Positions 1-7,750 of a stretch of DNA of 12,050 nucleotides are shown here, piece by piece; within the stretch, counting starts at the first letter, position 1; each line of letters starts with the position of its first letter. The position numbers and the translations under genes are program-made. Under the pieces are notes generated by a model, which saw only the letters and a program-made list of their open reading frames with translations, had not been told where the DNA came from and made no database searches. Origin of the DNA: JAVBMO01 sp031552355 (lineage in GTDB: Bacteria; Bacteroidota; Bacteroidia; Bacteroidales; P3); NCBI GenBank assembly GCA_031552355.1, contig JAVBMO010000124.1:1-12050 (forward strand), in the 5' to 3' direction.

Positions 1-433
1 TTTAACAGCTGTTGTGGATATGTCAAAAAAGACCAATCCCAACTACAAAACCTGCCTGATGGGAATGTCTACCGGAAGCATTATCAGTATGATGTATCTT
101 CAAAAAAATCAAAAAAACATAAACTACTACATTGGCGAAAGCCATATCTATTCCCCCGATATTGTAGCCAAACGTATCCATGACGAAGAAGAAAAGCCGG
201 TTACACTTCCTGAAACAGATTACAACTGGATTTCTTTATATAAAAACTTAACCATTCCTTTTATGATATGCCAATGCAGTGATGATTCCATTTGCTTGGT
301 AAAAGACCTAATTGAACTTTGGAAAGAGATGCCTTATATTAAAATTAATTTTTTTAGAGGCGATCATTTGCAAGGGTTTTATCTATCAAGAGATGAATAC
401 ATCAAAAAGATAAAGCAGTTTTTATCAGAATAG
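1..433 (+). CDS. Alpha/beta-hydrolase, C-terminal part (5' end outside window)
   Basis: The reading frame is open to the left edge (frame of base 2), so the gene starts outside the window. A GTG at 14 is in frame but is not a credible start, because the fold needs its early strands before the nucleophile. About 143 residues are visible. They contain a nucleophile elbow G-M-S-T-G (serine codon at 68-70), a later C-S-D-D-S where the acid residue is expected after a strand-like I-P-F-M-I, and a near-terminal G-D-H-L-Q-G-F that would supply the histidine. This order of Ser, Asp and His is that of alpha/beta-hydrolases (esterase, lipase or peptidase type). The substrate cannot be told. No signal peptide can be judged. 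The gene converges on feoAB with 96 bp between the stops. The family call is fairly firm; nothing more specific is supported. Confidence 0.7.
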   Translation, partial: LTAVVDMSKKTNPNYKTCLMGMSTGSIISMMYLQKNQKNINYYIGESHIYSPDIVAKRIHDEEEKPVTLPETDYNWISLYKNLTIPFMICQCSDDSICLVKDLIELWKEMPYIKINFFRGDHLQGFYLSRDEYIKKIKQFLSE

Positions 434-529
434 AATCAGCTACTCTATCACTGTCCAAGCGAATCTACAAGCCTTAAAATATCGGCTCTTTTTCCGACAC
501 TCAAGTTTGCCATTAAAATTTTCTTATTC

Positions 530-3049
530 TCACAAAACCCAATTGGCAATATGGTAAACTGCAAAAGAGAGTATCCAAGCCAAGACCGTTGTATAGGTCA
601 CTAAAAACATGGCCCATTTCCAACGCCCCGCTTCTCTGGCCACTGCCGCAAAAACAGCCACACAAGGGAAATACACCAACACAAAGACCAAAAGCGAAGC
701 TGCACTGGCTTGCGTAAATACCTTTTGCCCGGCCTTGGGACCGCTCAGATAGGTTTCGGACTTTAGTTTGTCTGCTAATTGTCCGCCATCTTCCTCGTTT
801 TCTACTTGATAGAGGATACTCATGGTGCTGACCAAAACTTCCTTGGCAGCAACTCCGCTGAACAAACCTACGCCTACTTTCCAGTCGAATCCCAAAGGAC
901 GGATAACCGGCTCAATGACTTTTCCCAATTGTCCGATAAACGAACTTTCAATCTTTTCTCCACCTTTTCTATGGTTCAAAAGGTCAATTGCTTCGGTTTT
1001 TTGAGCTTCGAAAACAGCCGTACTGTCAGGATTATTTTGCGCTAAAGCTGCGAAATGGGCTTCGGTGGCAACAATTTGTTGGTCGTATTTTTCGTCAATA
1101 TGTTTGTTAAGAGGAAAATAACCCAAAACCCAAATAATAACAGAGGCTATTAAGATAATTCCTCCCATTTTTTTCAGATACTGTTTGGCTTTCATCCACA
1201 TGTTTTGAACCACGGAAATAAAGGTAGGAACCCTGTAAGGAGGCAATTCCATTACAAAAGGCGCATTGTTTGAGCGAAACAAACGTTTCTTGAAAATCAA
1301 AGCAAAACCAATGGCCAATACAATTCCAAATAAATAAATGGAAAATAAAATACTTACGGGGTGATTGGGGAAAAAGGCGCCAATCAGCAAAATATAAACC
1401 GGCAGGCGGGCACTGCATGACATAAACGGAATCGTAAGCATGGTAAGCAAACGGTCGCTGCGGTTTTCCAAAGTACGGGTTGCCATAATGGCCGGAACAT
1501 TGCATCCAAAACCCATAATCATGGGAATAAACGATTTTCCATGCAAACCAATGTGGTGCATCAGTTTATCCATCAGAAAAGCCACCCGCGCCATGTAGCC
1601 GGTATCTTCCATCAAAGAGATGAAAAGAAACAGAATGACAATATTGGGCAAAAAGACAATAACGCCCCCCACGCCGCCGATAATTCCTTCGGAAATAAAG
1701 GCGTTGAGCACCGGAGAAGAAATGTATTTTTGTGTGAGTTCGGCAATAAAAGAAACGCCCATTTCCATCCATTCCATAGGATATTGTCCAATTTGGAAAG
1801 TGCAGAAAAACATCAACCAAATGAAAAACAAAAAGATAGGGAAACCCCAGAATTTATGCGTCAGCACAGAATCTATTTTTTCCGTGCGGGTTTCAAAACG
1901 GTTGGTTTTTTTGTTCCGCTTGAAGGTTTCTTTCAGCGCACCGGCAATAAATCCGTAGCGGGCATCGGCAATGATGGTTTCGCTTGGCGAATTGTAAAAA
2001 TGTTCCAGTTTGGTAATTTCCTTTTTCGCTACTTCGTGAAGGTCGTTGTGTTCCGGCCAGCTTTCAGTTTCTTTTTCGACAATGGAATCTTTTTCAAGAA
2101 GTTTCAGAGCATAATAGCGCGAAGCTACTTTTTCGACAAAAGATTTGTTCGAACGGATTTGTTTCTGCAAAACCGAAACAGCTTGTTCCACCTGCGGCCC
2201 ATAGTTGATATGGATATGCCGTGTAAAAGGATTGCGGTCTTCGTAAACGTCAACAATTTTACTGAAAAGATTTTTGATGCCGATACCTTTATTCGCGATG
2301 GTGGCCATCATGGGGATTCCCAAAAGGGTGGAAAGCATTTCGCGTTCCAGTTCATCGCCTTTGGCTTTCAGTTCGTCGAACATATTCAAAGCCACAACCA
2401 CCTTCACGTCCATATCGATAAGTTGGGTGGTAAGATAAAGGTTTCGTTCCAAATTCGAAGCGTCCACAATGTTTACAATCACATCGGGCGCCTTGTCGAT
2501 AATGTATTCACGGACATAAAGTTCCTCGAAACTATAGGGCGACAACGAATAAGTTCCCGGAAGATCGATTATATTAAAAGTATAGCCGTCTTGTTTGAAA
2601 ACGGCTTTTTTTGCTTCGATGGTAACTCCGCTATAATTGCCCACTTTTTCGTGAGCACCCGAAGCGGCATTGAACAAAGAGGTTTTCCCCGAATTGGGAT
2701 TGCCTACAAAAACAATATCAATGATTTTACTTTTTTCTTCTGCCGAAACTTTCAGCCGTTCGCTTTCATCCACAATTCCTTTATGGTATTCCATTTCCCA
2801 TTTTTCGGGCGAAGCCTCCATTTCCGCCGTTGATACAATTTCTATTAGTTGTGCTTCGCTTCGACGGAGCGAAACATTGTAGCCCATAATATTGTATTCC
2901 AAAGGATCGCCCAAAGGCGCCCGGCGTACCACCTCGACTTCCTGTCCGCGCACAAATCCCATTTCGGTAATCCGTTTATGAAAAACCCCGCGGCCCCTTA
3001 TCTTGACAATAATTCCCTTCTCACCTTGCTGTAGTTCACTTAAATTCAT
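530..3049 (-). CDS. feoB: Fused FeoA-FeoB ferrous iron transporter
   Basis: Inner-membrane Fe(II) importer of 839 residues. Residues 1-71 form a FeoA-like SH3 domain (R-I-T-E-M-G-F-V-R-G). A linker leads to the FeoB GTPase: G1 G-N-P-N-S-G-K-T at 116-123, G2 region G-V-T-I-E at 141-145, G3 D-L-P-G at 162-165, G4 N-M-F-D at 222-225. A cytosolic helical spacer follows, then the membrane part from about 400 with two Gate domains. Typical FeoB motifs there are E-D-T-G-Y-M-A-R (481-488), G-C-N-V-P-A (515-520) and P-F-M-S-C-S-A-R-L-P (541-550). The length is normal for the fused form common in Bacteroidota, and the fusion explains why there is no separate feoA. The ATG at 3049 opens directly into the FeoA domain. 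It lies 75 bp downstream of the porin gene on the same strand and has its own promoter candidate. Iron-dependent control is inferred, not seen. Confidence 0.97.
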   Translation of the reverse strand: MNLSELQQGEKGIIVKIRGRGVFHKRITEMGFVRGQEVEVVRRAPLGDPLEYNIMGYNVSLRRSEAQLIEIVSTAEMEASPEKWEMEYHKGIVDESERLKVSAEEKSKIIDIVFVGNPNSGKTSLFNAASGAHEKVGNYSGVTIEAKKAVFKQDGYTFNIIDLPGTYSLSPYSFEELYVREYIIDKAPDVIVNIVDASNLERNLYLTTQLIDMDVKVVVALNMFDELKAKGDELEREMLSTLLGIPMMATIANKGIGIKNLFSKIVDVYEDRNPFTRHIHINYGPQVEQAVSVLQKQIRSNKSFVEKVASRYYALKLLEKDSIVEKETESWPEHNDLHEVAKKEITKLEHFYNSPSETIIADARYGFIAGALKETFKRNKKTNRFETRTEKIDSVLTHKFWGFPIFLFFIWLMFFCTFQIGQYPMEWMEMGVSFIAELTQKYISSPVLNAFISEGIIGGVGGVIVFLPNIVILFLFISLMEDTGYMARVAFLMDKLMHHIGLHGKSFIPMIMGFGCNVPAIMATRTLENRSDRLLTMLTIPFMSCSARLPVYILLIGAFFPNHPVSILFSIYLFGIVLAIGFALIFKKRLFRSNNAPFVMELPPYRVPTFISVVQNMWMKAKQYLKKMGGIILIASVIIWVLGYFPLNKHIDEKYDQQIVATEAHFAALAQNNPDSTAVFEAQKTEAIDLLNHRKGGEKIESSFIGQLGKVIEPVIRPLGFDWKVGVGLFSGVAAKEVLVSTMSILYQVENEEDGGQLADKLKSETYLSGPKAGQKVFTQASAASLLVFVLVYFPCVAVFAAVAREAGRWKWAMFLVTYTTVLAWILSFAVYHIANWVL

Positions 3050-3080
3050 TTCAAATGGGATGTTATATTTTTTTGAATCA

Positions 3081-3112
3081 GAAACGTATATAAACTTCGT
3101 ATAGTATGCAAA
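3081..3112 (-). promoter_or_regulatory. Candidate Bacteroidota promoter for feoAB
   Basis: Read on the minus strand, TTTG (3112-3109) is followed after 20 bases by TACGTTTC (3088-3081). This is one mismatch from the Bacteroidota consensus TTTG-N~20-TAnnTTTG. Transcription would start near 3074, giving a leader of about 25 bases. It suggests feoAB can be transcribed without the porin gene. It is a motif match only. Confidence 0.5.
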
Positions 3113-3124
3113 ATTTTTGCAAAA
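3107..3124. promoter_or_regulatory. Palindromic candidate operator at feoAB promoter
   Basis: Two overlapping palindromes lie here. TGCAAAA-T-TTTTGCA (3107-3121) is perfect around one central base, and TTTTGCAAAA (3115-3124) is perfect. They cover the upstream TTTG box of the feoAB promoter candidate and end one base before the porin stop codon. The same TTTTGCAAAA occurs at 4257-4266 in the porin promoter. It does not resemble a classical Fur box, and the regulator is unknown. Chance in AT-rich DNA is possible. Confidence 0.35.
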
Positions 3125-4234
3125 CTAAAAATTAAAACCGAAACGTAGAATGCCGACAAACGCATTTGGCAACTTTTCTTCAGTCCCCGACGGATTTACA
3201 ATATATTGTAAGTCTGGTTGGACAAAAATATGTTCCCCAAATTGTAGTTTGTATGTTAATTCTATAACGGTTTCGTGCCTGTTGTTAGAGTTGGTAAAGT
3301 GAGCATGGGCAATTCCCAAACCTAAAACATCTTCATATTTTGGCAAGAAAAATTTAATCAAATTGCAGCCCACACCTGTATAAAAAAAGTTATTGTTTAT
3401 GTTGGGCGAACTGGCGCTGAGCTGAAGAAAGGTTTCAATCTGCTTTTCTTCTTTCCGCCAAACAATCTGATTGATGGCAGCATAGAATCCATAATTTTCT
3501 TCGTCTTTATTATGGTAATACCCTCCAAATTTAATATTTCCGTCCAAATTTTTTGAAAAGGGTTTGTCCCAGACAAATTCACTCACATACAAGAAACTTC
3601 CATCGCTGACCGACCAGTTGAGGTTATATGGATTGTTTTCCCAGTCCGTAATATTTCCATCATAAACGGCAGCCATCCACGAAAATCTATCCGAAATATC
3701 CCATTTTGCCGACAAACCCAAAGAAGTCAACGGAAATATAGGAATGGTAAGGTTGGACGAAAAAGTAGATTGTACACCGAAAGAACTGTTCAAAAAGTTG
3801 CATGCAAAATCGCAGACAGCAAAGTTGGCATTCAGGTCTTGCACCCCAAAAATGATTTCAAAATTTTTGATAACCTGTTTGTACCACATTTCCTGAACAA
3901 AGGTATGGTTGCCGGCTTCTATGTTCGAAACTGTTTGATAATCTCCGATTAAAGTTGCCGAAGGTGTTCCTCCGTGCGTATTTCCACCTTTGACGAATAC
4001 ACTTCCACCTTTCCAAAAATTAGCTTTTTCGAAATCGAACCCAATGCCGATGGTGGCAAATCCCAAATAAGTTCCGCCGGTTTTAATCCCGCCGGACATA
4101 TTCCCGACAAAATCACCTGTATAAGAAGCATTGTATTGCCATGCACTTTCTTTAGATTTTTCTTGGGCATAGACAGAAAAACTTCCGGTAATGTAAATCA
4201 ATAATATGAGCAATACTCTATTTAGCAGATTCAT
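3125..4234 (-). CDS. OprB-family outer-membrane porin
   Basis: Predicted beta-barrel of 369 residues. The longer frame begins with a TTG at 4264. The ATG at 4234 is preferred because it gives a clean signal peptide: a basic N-terminus, a hydrophobic core at about 7-19, and a likely cut after V-Y-A at residue 23. The mature part is rich in alternating aromatic and polar strands and ends in phenylalanine, as outer-membrane barrels do. The last third holds OprB-type motifs: D-V-L-G-L-G-I-A-H-A, then E-T-V-I-E-L-T-Y, then Q-P-D-L-Q-Y-I-V-N-P-S-G. OprB proteins were named as carbohydrate porins, but members vary in what they pass. Its position just upstream of feoAB, sharing a promoter palindrome, suggests passage of iron or another small solute; that is inference. 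The family is well supported and the substrate is not. Confidence 0.87.
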   Translation of the reverse strand: MNLLNRVLLILLIYITGSFSVYAQEKSKESAWQYNASYTGDFVGNMSGGIKTGGTYLGFATIGIGFDFEKANFWKGGSVFVKGGNTHGGTPSATLIGDYQTVSNIEAGNHTFVQEMWYKQVIKNFEIIFGVQDLNANFAVCDFACNFLNSSFGVQSTFSSNLTIPIFPLTSLGLSAKWDISDRFSWMAAVYDGNITDWENNPYNLNWSVSDGSFLYVSEFVWDKPFSKNLDGNIKFGGYYHNKDEENYGFYAAINQIVWRKEEKQIETFLQLSASSPNINNNFFYTGVGCNLIKFFLPKYEDVLGLGIAHAHFTNSNNRHETVIELTYKLQFGEHIFVQPDLQYIVNPSGTEEKLPNAFVGILRFGFNF

Positions 4235-4256
4235 AACCACAAATAGTCTAATGAAA

Positions 4257-4289
4257 TTTTGCAAAAGTAACCCTTATTCCTTTTACAAA
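4257..4289 (-). promoter_or_regulatory. Candidate promoter and palindrome of the porin gene
   Basis: On the minus strand TACTTTTG (4269-4262) matches TAnnTTTG exactly. TTTG (4289-4286) lies 16 bases upstream, somewhat closer than usual. A transcript would start near 4255, about 20 bases before the chosen ATG, which further argues against the TTG start at 4264. The palindrome TTTTGCAAAA (4257-4266) overlaps the TAnnTTTG box and repeats the one before feoAB. Confidence 0.42.
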
Positions 4290-4328
4290 ATGACGCAAAA
4301 CGGAATTAAAATGACGCAAAACGGAATT
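4287..4328. repeat. Perfect 21-bp tandem duplication, two copies
   Basis: A 21-bp unit, AAAA followed by TGACGCAAAACGGAATT, occurs at 4287-4307 and again at 4308-4328 without a mismatch. A period of 21 bp is two turns of B-DNA, so both copies face the same side of the helix. The first copy overlaps the upstream TTTG of the porin promoter candidate. AATTCCGT at 4385-4392, just ahead of the rnfB promoter box, is the inverted end of the same unit. The repeat itself is certain; an operator role is inferred from its place. Confidence 0.95.
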
Positions 4329-4391
4329 TCCAAGAAAATATGGGCATTTTGCATCAGGCCATAACACTTCTCCTTTTTCCTCAAAATTCCG

Positions 4392-4399
4392 TATCTTTG
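4392..4399 (+). promoter_or_regulatory. Candidate promoter box for rnfB operon
   Basis: TATCTTTG matches TAnnTTTG exactly and lies 19 bases before the rnfB ATG, giving a short leader of roughly 13 bases. No TTTG is found at the proper distance upstream, so the promoter may be weak or depend on an activator. The divergent porin promoter lies about 100 bp away. Confidence 0.45.
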
Positions 4400-4418
4400 T
4401 GTTTTAAAACATTCAGAT

Positions 4419-5288
4419 ATGTTTAGTTCTATATTATATGCAATTATAATACTGGGAAGTATCGGTATTTTGTCTGCGGCGCTTCTTTATTTTGTGGCAC
4501 AAAAGTTCAAAGTAATAGAAAACCCTTTGATAGACGAAATCTCCGAAGTTTTGCCCGGCGCCAATTGTGGAGGATGTGGCTTTGCCGGATGCCGAAACCT
4601 TGCCGAAGCCATTGTAAAAGCCGGAAATATGGATGGATTGAAATGTCCGGCCGGAGGCAATTCCACTTCATCAAAAATAGCAGAACTTTTAGGCGTTGCA
4701 GCTTCCGAAAGTGCGCCTCAATTGGCTGTTTTGCGTTGCAATGGTTCTTTCCAAAATTCCCCAACAAAAGCTTATTATGAAGGTTTAAACGATTGCAAAT
4801 TCGCACACGATTTATTTGTTGGACAAGGTGGTTGCAGCTATGGCTGTTTAGGCTTGGGAAACTGTGAACGTTCCTGCGCTTTTGATGCGTTATCTATCGA
4901 CAGGGAAACAGGCTTGCCTGTGGTAAATGAAGAACTTTGCACCTCTTGCGGCGCTTGTGTAAAAGCCTGTCCACGAAGTCTTTTTGAAATCAGGGACAAA
5001 GGGATGAAAAGCCGCAGGGTTTGGGTTTCGTGTATGAACAAAGCCAAAGGCGCCGAAGCCAAAAAAAATTGTCAAACAGCCTGTATCGCTTGTGGAAAAT
5101 GTCAGAAAATATGCCCTTTTGAAGCCATTACAATCGAAAACAATCTTGCTTACATTGACTTTAACAAATGTAAGCTTTGCCGAAAATGTGTATCAGAATG
5201 CCCTACGGGCGCAATACAGGAAATTAATTTCCCTGTCAAAAAGAAAGACGATCCTGAAGATTTGTTAGGCAAAGGCTTTTCTAATTGA
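4419..5288 (+). CDS. rnfB: Rnf complex subunit B, polyferredoxin
   Basis: Membrane-anchored iron-sulfur subunit of 289 residues that takes electrons from reduced ferredoxin into the Rnf complex. An N-terminal transmembrane helix (about 4-26) is followed by the Fe-S domain with C50, C53, C58 and C76. There are then three CxxCxxCxxxC(P) motifs: C174/177/180/184, C222/225/228/232 and C251/254/257/261. Further cysteines at 107, 126, 139, 143, 149, 153, 205 and 218 bring the total to 24. That is enough for six [4Fe-4S] clusters, as in the cysteine-rich anaerobe-type RnfB rather than the shorter proteobacterial form. It is the first gene of the rnf operon. A 118-bp spacer separates it from rnfC, whereas the later genes are packed tightly. 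Confidence 0.96.
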   Translation: MFSSILYAIIILGSIGILSAALLYFVAQKFKVIENPLIDEISEVLPGANCGGCGFAGCRNLAEAIVKAGNMDGLKCPAGGNSTSSKIAELLGVAASESAPQLAVLRCNGSFQNSPTKAYYEGLNDCKFAHDLFVGQGGCSYGCLGLGNCERSCAFDALSIDRETGLPVVNEELCTSCGACVKACPRSLFEIRDKGMKSRRVWVSCMNKAKGAEAKKNCQTACIACGKCQKICPFEAITIENNLAYIDFNKCKLCRKCVSECPTGAIQEINFPVKKKDDPEDLLGKGFSN

Positions 5289-5406
5289 AAATTGAAAGTG
5301 GAGAATTGAAAATGAAATACAAAATACATTTAAGGCAAAAGGTACAATTTGTAAAATACAGACCCTAACAATCATCACTCATCGTTCATAATTCATCTTT
5401 TAAAAA
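5289..5406. other. Intergenic AT-rich repeat-like spacer, rnfB-rnfC
   Basis: The first half repeats AATTGAAA-like words (ATTGAAAATTGAAAG, then GAATTGAAAATGAAA). The second half holds TCATCACTCATCGTTCATAATTCATC. Related wording occurs in the spacers at 9785-9855 and 11862-11893, the latter on the other strand. No ORF, hairpin or convincing promoter is seen. Such degenerate words are often met between Bacteroidota genes; their role is unknown. Confidence 0.4.
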
Positions 5407-6729
5407 ATGAAAACATTTTCAATAGGAGGTGTTCACCCCAAAGAAAATAAAATCTCGGAAAATGCAGCCATAGAAGACTTCCCTCTTCCGAAAGAAGTGA
5501 TTGTCTTTACATTGCAACATTTGGGAGTTCCTGCTGTTCCTGTGGTCGAAAAAGGACAAAAGGTAAAAACCGGAGAACTTCTTGCAAAAGGCGAAGCTTT
5601 TTTGAGCGCTAATATTCATTCGCCCGTATCGGGAACTATTCAAAAAATTGATTTCGTTGCCGGAATAAACGGCTATAAACAACAAGCTATTTTTATAGAA
5701 GTGGAAGGCGACGAATGGCTCGAAACCATTGATAGAAGCCCAAAACTTGAAAAAGAAATAAAACTTTCGAAGGAAGAAATTATAGAAAAAATAAAAGAAA
5801 TGGGCATTGTGGGTTTGGGAGGCGCGTGTTTTCCCACACACATAAAATACATGATTCCTTCTGACAAAAAAGCTGATTACCTGATTATCAACGGGGCGGA
5901 ATGCGAGCCCTATCTTACTTCCGACTATCGGGTAATGCTCGAAAAAGCTGAAGAAACATTTGTCGGCATCCAAATTTTGAAGAAAGCCTTGGGCGTTGAA
6001 ATGGCTTATGTCGGCATTGAAAATAACAAACGCGACGCCATTGAAAAACTTTCCGAACTGGCAAAATCCTATCCCGGAATTGAGATTCAGACGCTGAAAA
6101 CAAAATATCCGCAAGGTGCTGAAAAGCAATTGATAAAAGCCATTACAAAACGTGTGGTGCCTTCAGGCAAACTTCCTATTGACGTGGGTTGCGTGGTAAA
6201 TAATCTGGGAACGGCTTTGGCGGTTTACGAAGCCGTACAAAAGAATAAACCCTTAATTGACAATATTTTAACCATTACCGGAAGCTCTTTACCTGTTCAA
6301 AAGAATTATAAAGTCCGCATTGGAATTCCTTTTTCCGCTTTGCTCGAATCTGTTGGGGGAATGCCTGCCGATACTGTCAAAGCCATCAGCGGAGGTCCTA
6401 TGATGGGGAAAACGATCCAAAATTTGGATGCACCCATTGTAAAAGGCACTTCCAGCCTTTTGCTTTTGACCGAAAAAGAAGGTTTGCGAAAACCCGAAAA
6501 AGACTGTATCCGCTGCGCCACTTGTGTGCAGGTTTGCCCTATGGGATTGGAACCATATTATTTGAATACCCTTTCGCTTTACAAAAAAACAGAAGAAACC
6601 GGCAAAGAAAAGATTCTGGATTGCATAGAATGTGGTTGTTGTTTGTTCAGTTGTCCGGCAAATATTCCTTTGCTCGACAGTATCCGTTTAGGGAAAAGCG
6701 CTTTGCGCCAACAAATGCAAAAGAAATAA
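5407..6729 (+). CDS. rnfC: Rnf complex subunit C, NADH/FMN-binding
   Basis: Peripheral cytoplasmic subunit of 440 residues that exchanges electrons with NAD(H). The N-terminus (about 1-100) is the RnfC barrel-like domain. The glycine-rich G-L-G-G-A-C-F-P (136-143) and N-G-A-E-C-E-P-Y (162-169) match the flavin- and nucleotide-binding fold shared with NuoF-type subunits. A soluble-ligand-binding beta-grasp region follows, then two [4Fe-4S] motifs: C367/370/373/377 and C406/409/412/416. The protein stops soon after the second cluster, so it lacks the long Ala/Lys-rich tail of proteobacterial RnfC, as usual for the short form. The ATG at 5407 follows an A-rich leader without a clear Shine-Dalgarno sequence. 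rnfD begins 24 bp after the stop. Confidence 0.97.
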   Translation: MKTFSIGGVHPKENKISENAAIEDFPLPKEVIVFTLQHLGVPAVPVVEKGQKVKTGELLAKGEAFLSANIHSPVSGTIQKIDFVAGINGYKQQAIFIEVEGDEWLETIDRSPKLEKEIKLSKEEIIEKIKEMGIVGLGGACFPTHIKYMIPSDKKADYLIINGAECEPYLTSDYRVMLEKAEETFVGIQILKKALGVEMAYVGIENNKRDAIEKLSELAKSYPGIEIQTLKTKYPQGAEKQLIKAITKRVVPSGKLPIDVGCVVNNLGTALAVYEAVQKNKPLIDNILTITGSSLPVQKNYKVRIGIPFSALLESVGGMPADTVKAISGGPMMGKTIQNLDAPIVKGTSSLLLLTEKEGLRKPEKDCIRCATCVQVCPMGLEPYYLNTLSLYKKTEETGKEKILDCIECGCCLFSCPANIPLLDSIRLGKSALRQQMQKK

Positions 6730-6753
6730 GAAAAATAATTAGAATGTCAGATA

Positions 6754-7743
6754 ATGAATAATAGGCTCACTATTTCCGGCTCTCCTCATGTGCATGGCGG
6801 CCAATCAATAAAAAAAATCATGTGGACAGTGAATATTGCACTGATTCCTGCATTTTTGGTTTCTCTTTATTTTTTCAGAACTGATGCCCTTGTCCTTACG
6901 CTGTTTTCCATTGGTTGTTGTCTTTTGTTCCAATGGCTGATAGAGCGGTTTTTGATGAAACGCCCCACAGAAATTGCCGATGGTTCAGCGGTAATTACTG
7001 GAACATTACTGGCTTTCAACCTGCCGTCAAATCTGCCTTTGTGGATGGTCGCCATTGGTGCTTTGGTTTCTATCGGTATCGGAAAAATGGCTTTTGGCGG
7101 ATTGGGCAAAAATCCTTTCAATCCGGCATTGGTTGGGCGTGTGTTTTTGTTGATTTCTTTTCCTGCCGACATGACCCTTTGGCCGGTTCCCCAACCCTTG
7201 TTCCAAAGTCCGGTTACCGATGCTTTGACAGGCCCCACGCCGTTGGGAATGCTGAAAGGCGCTTTGGCAAGCGGCGTTAGTGCAGAACAAGCCGTGGCAA
7301 AATTGCCTTCTTATTTCGAACTTTTGATTGGCGCCCGAGGTGGTTCCTTTGGCGAAATTTCTGCCATCGCTTTAATTATTGGCGGATTGTTTATGCTTTT
7401 CAGAAAAGTCATCACATGGCATATTCCGGTTTCTTTTTTGGGAAGCGCTTTTATCTTTGCCGCCATCCTTTGGCTGATTAACCCTACACATTACGTAAAT
7501 CCTTCATTCCATTTGGTTACAGGCGGTTTAATTTTAGGCGCTGTTTTTATGGCCACCGATATGGTTACTTCGCCAATGTCGAACCGCGGACAATTGGTTT
7601 TTGGTGCAGGATGCGGAATTTTAACCATTCTGATACGCGTTTTCGGAGCTTATCCCGAAGGGGTTTCCTTTGCCATTTTGATTATGAATGCCTTGGTACC
7701 TCTTATCAACAAAGGATTTAAACCCATCAGATTTTCAAAATAA
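6754..7743 (+). CDS. rnfD: Rnf complex subunit D, flavin-carrying membrane protein
   Basis: Integral membrane subunit of 329 residues, part of the ion-translocating core with several transmembrane helices. The N-terminal S-G-S-P-H-V-H-G-G and M-W-T-V-N-I-A-L-I-P are typical of RnfD/NqrB proteins, as are G-K-M-A-F-G-G-L-G-K-N-P-F-N-P-A-L-V-G-R (110-129) and the late F-M-A-T-D-M-V-T-S-P-M. The covalent FMN site expected as (S/T)GAT reads D-A-L-T-G-P-T at 156-162, so Thr162 is the likely acceptor, but proline replaces the alanine. The ATG at 6754 is chosen because an earlier ATG at 6743 gives only M-S-D-N-E before a stop overlapping the start region. rnfG follows after 7 bp, so the genes are probably co-translated. 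Confidence 0.96.
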   Translation: MNNRLTISGSPHVHGGQSIKKIMWTVNIALIPAFLVSLYFFRTDALVLTLFSIGCCLLFQWLIERFLMKRPTEIADGSAVITGTLLAFNLPSNLPLWMVAIGALVSIGIGKMAFGGLGKNPFNPALVGRVFLLISFPADMTLWPVPQPLFQSPVTDALTGPTPLGMLKGALASGVSAEQAVAKLPSYFELLIGARGGSFGEISAIALIIGGLFMLFRKVITWHIPVSFLGSAFIFAAILWLINPTHYVNPSFHLVTGGLILGAVFMATDMVTSPMSNRGQLVFGAGCGILTILIRVFGAYPEGVSFAILIMNALVPLINKGFKPIRFSK

Positions 7744-7750
7744 CTATAAC

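Noticed and set aside
14..433. Complete gene starting at the GTG at 14
   Set aside because: The frame is open to the window edge and the nucleophile serine would be only some 19 residues from the start, which does not fit the hydrolase fold.
482..497. Hairpin TCGG/CCGA as feoAB terminator
   Set aside because: The stem is only four pairs around an eight-base loop; too weak to list, although a T-rich stretch follows on the minus strand.
1541..2833. Long 430-codon frame on the plus strand inside feoAB
   Set aside because: It is a shadow of the feoAB coding strand. Its product is rich in F, H and N with no recognisable domain, while the minus-strand frame encodes a full FeoB.
4235..4264. Longer porin N-terminus from a TTG at 4264 (379 residues)
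   Set aside because: It adds ten residues before a normal signal peptide and would start inside the predicted promoter; the ATG at 4234 is better.
7688..7750. Earlier start for rnfG at 7688
   Set aside because: It would overlap rnfD by 56 bases and add residues before the typical lysine-rich start; the ATG at 7751 fits the family.
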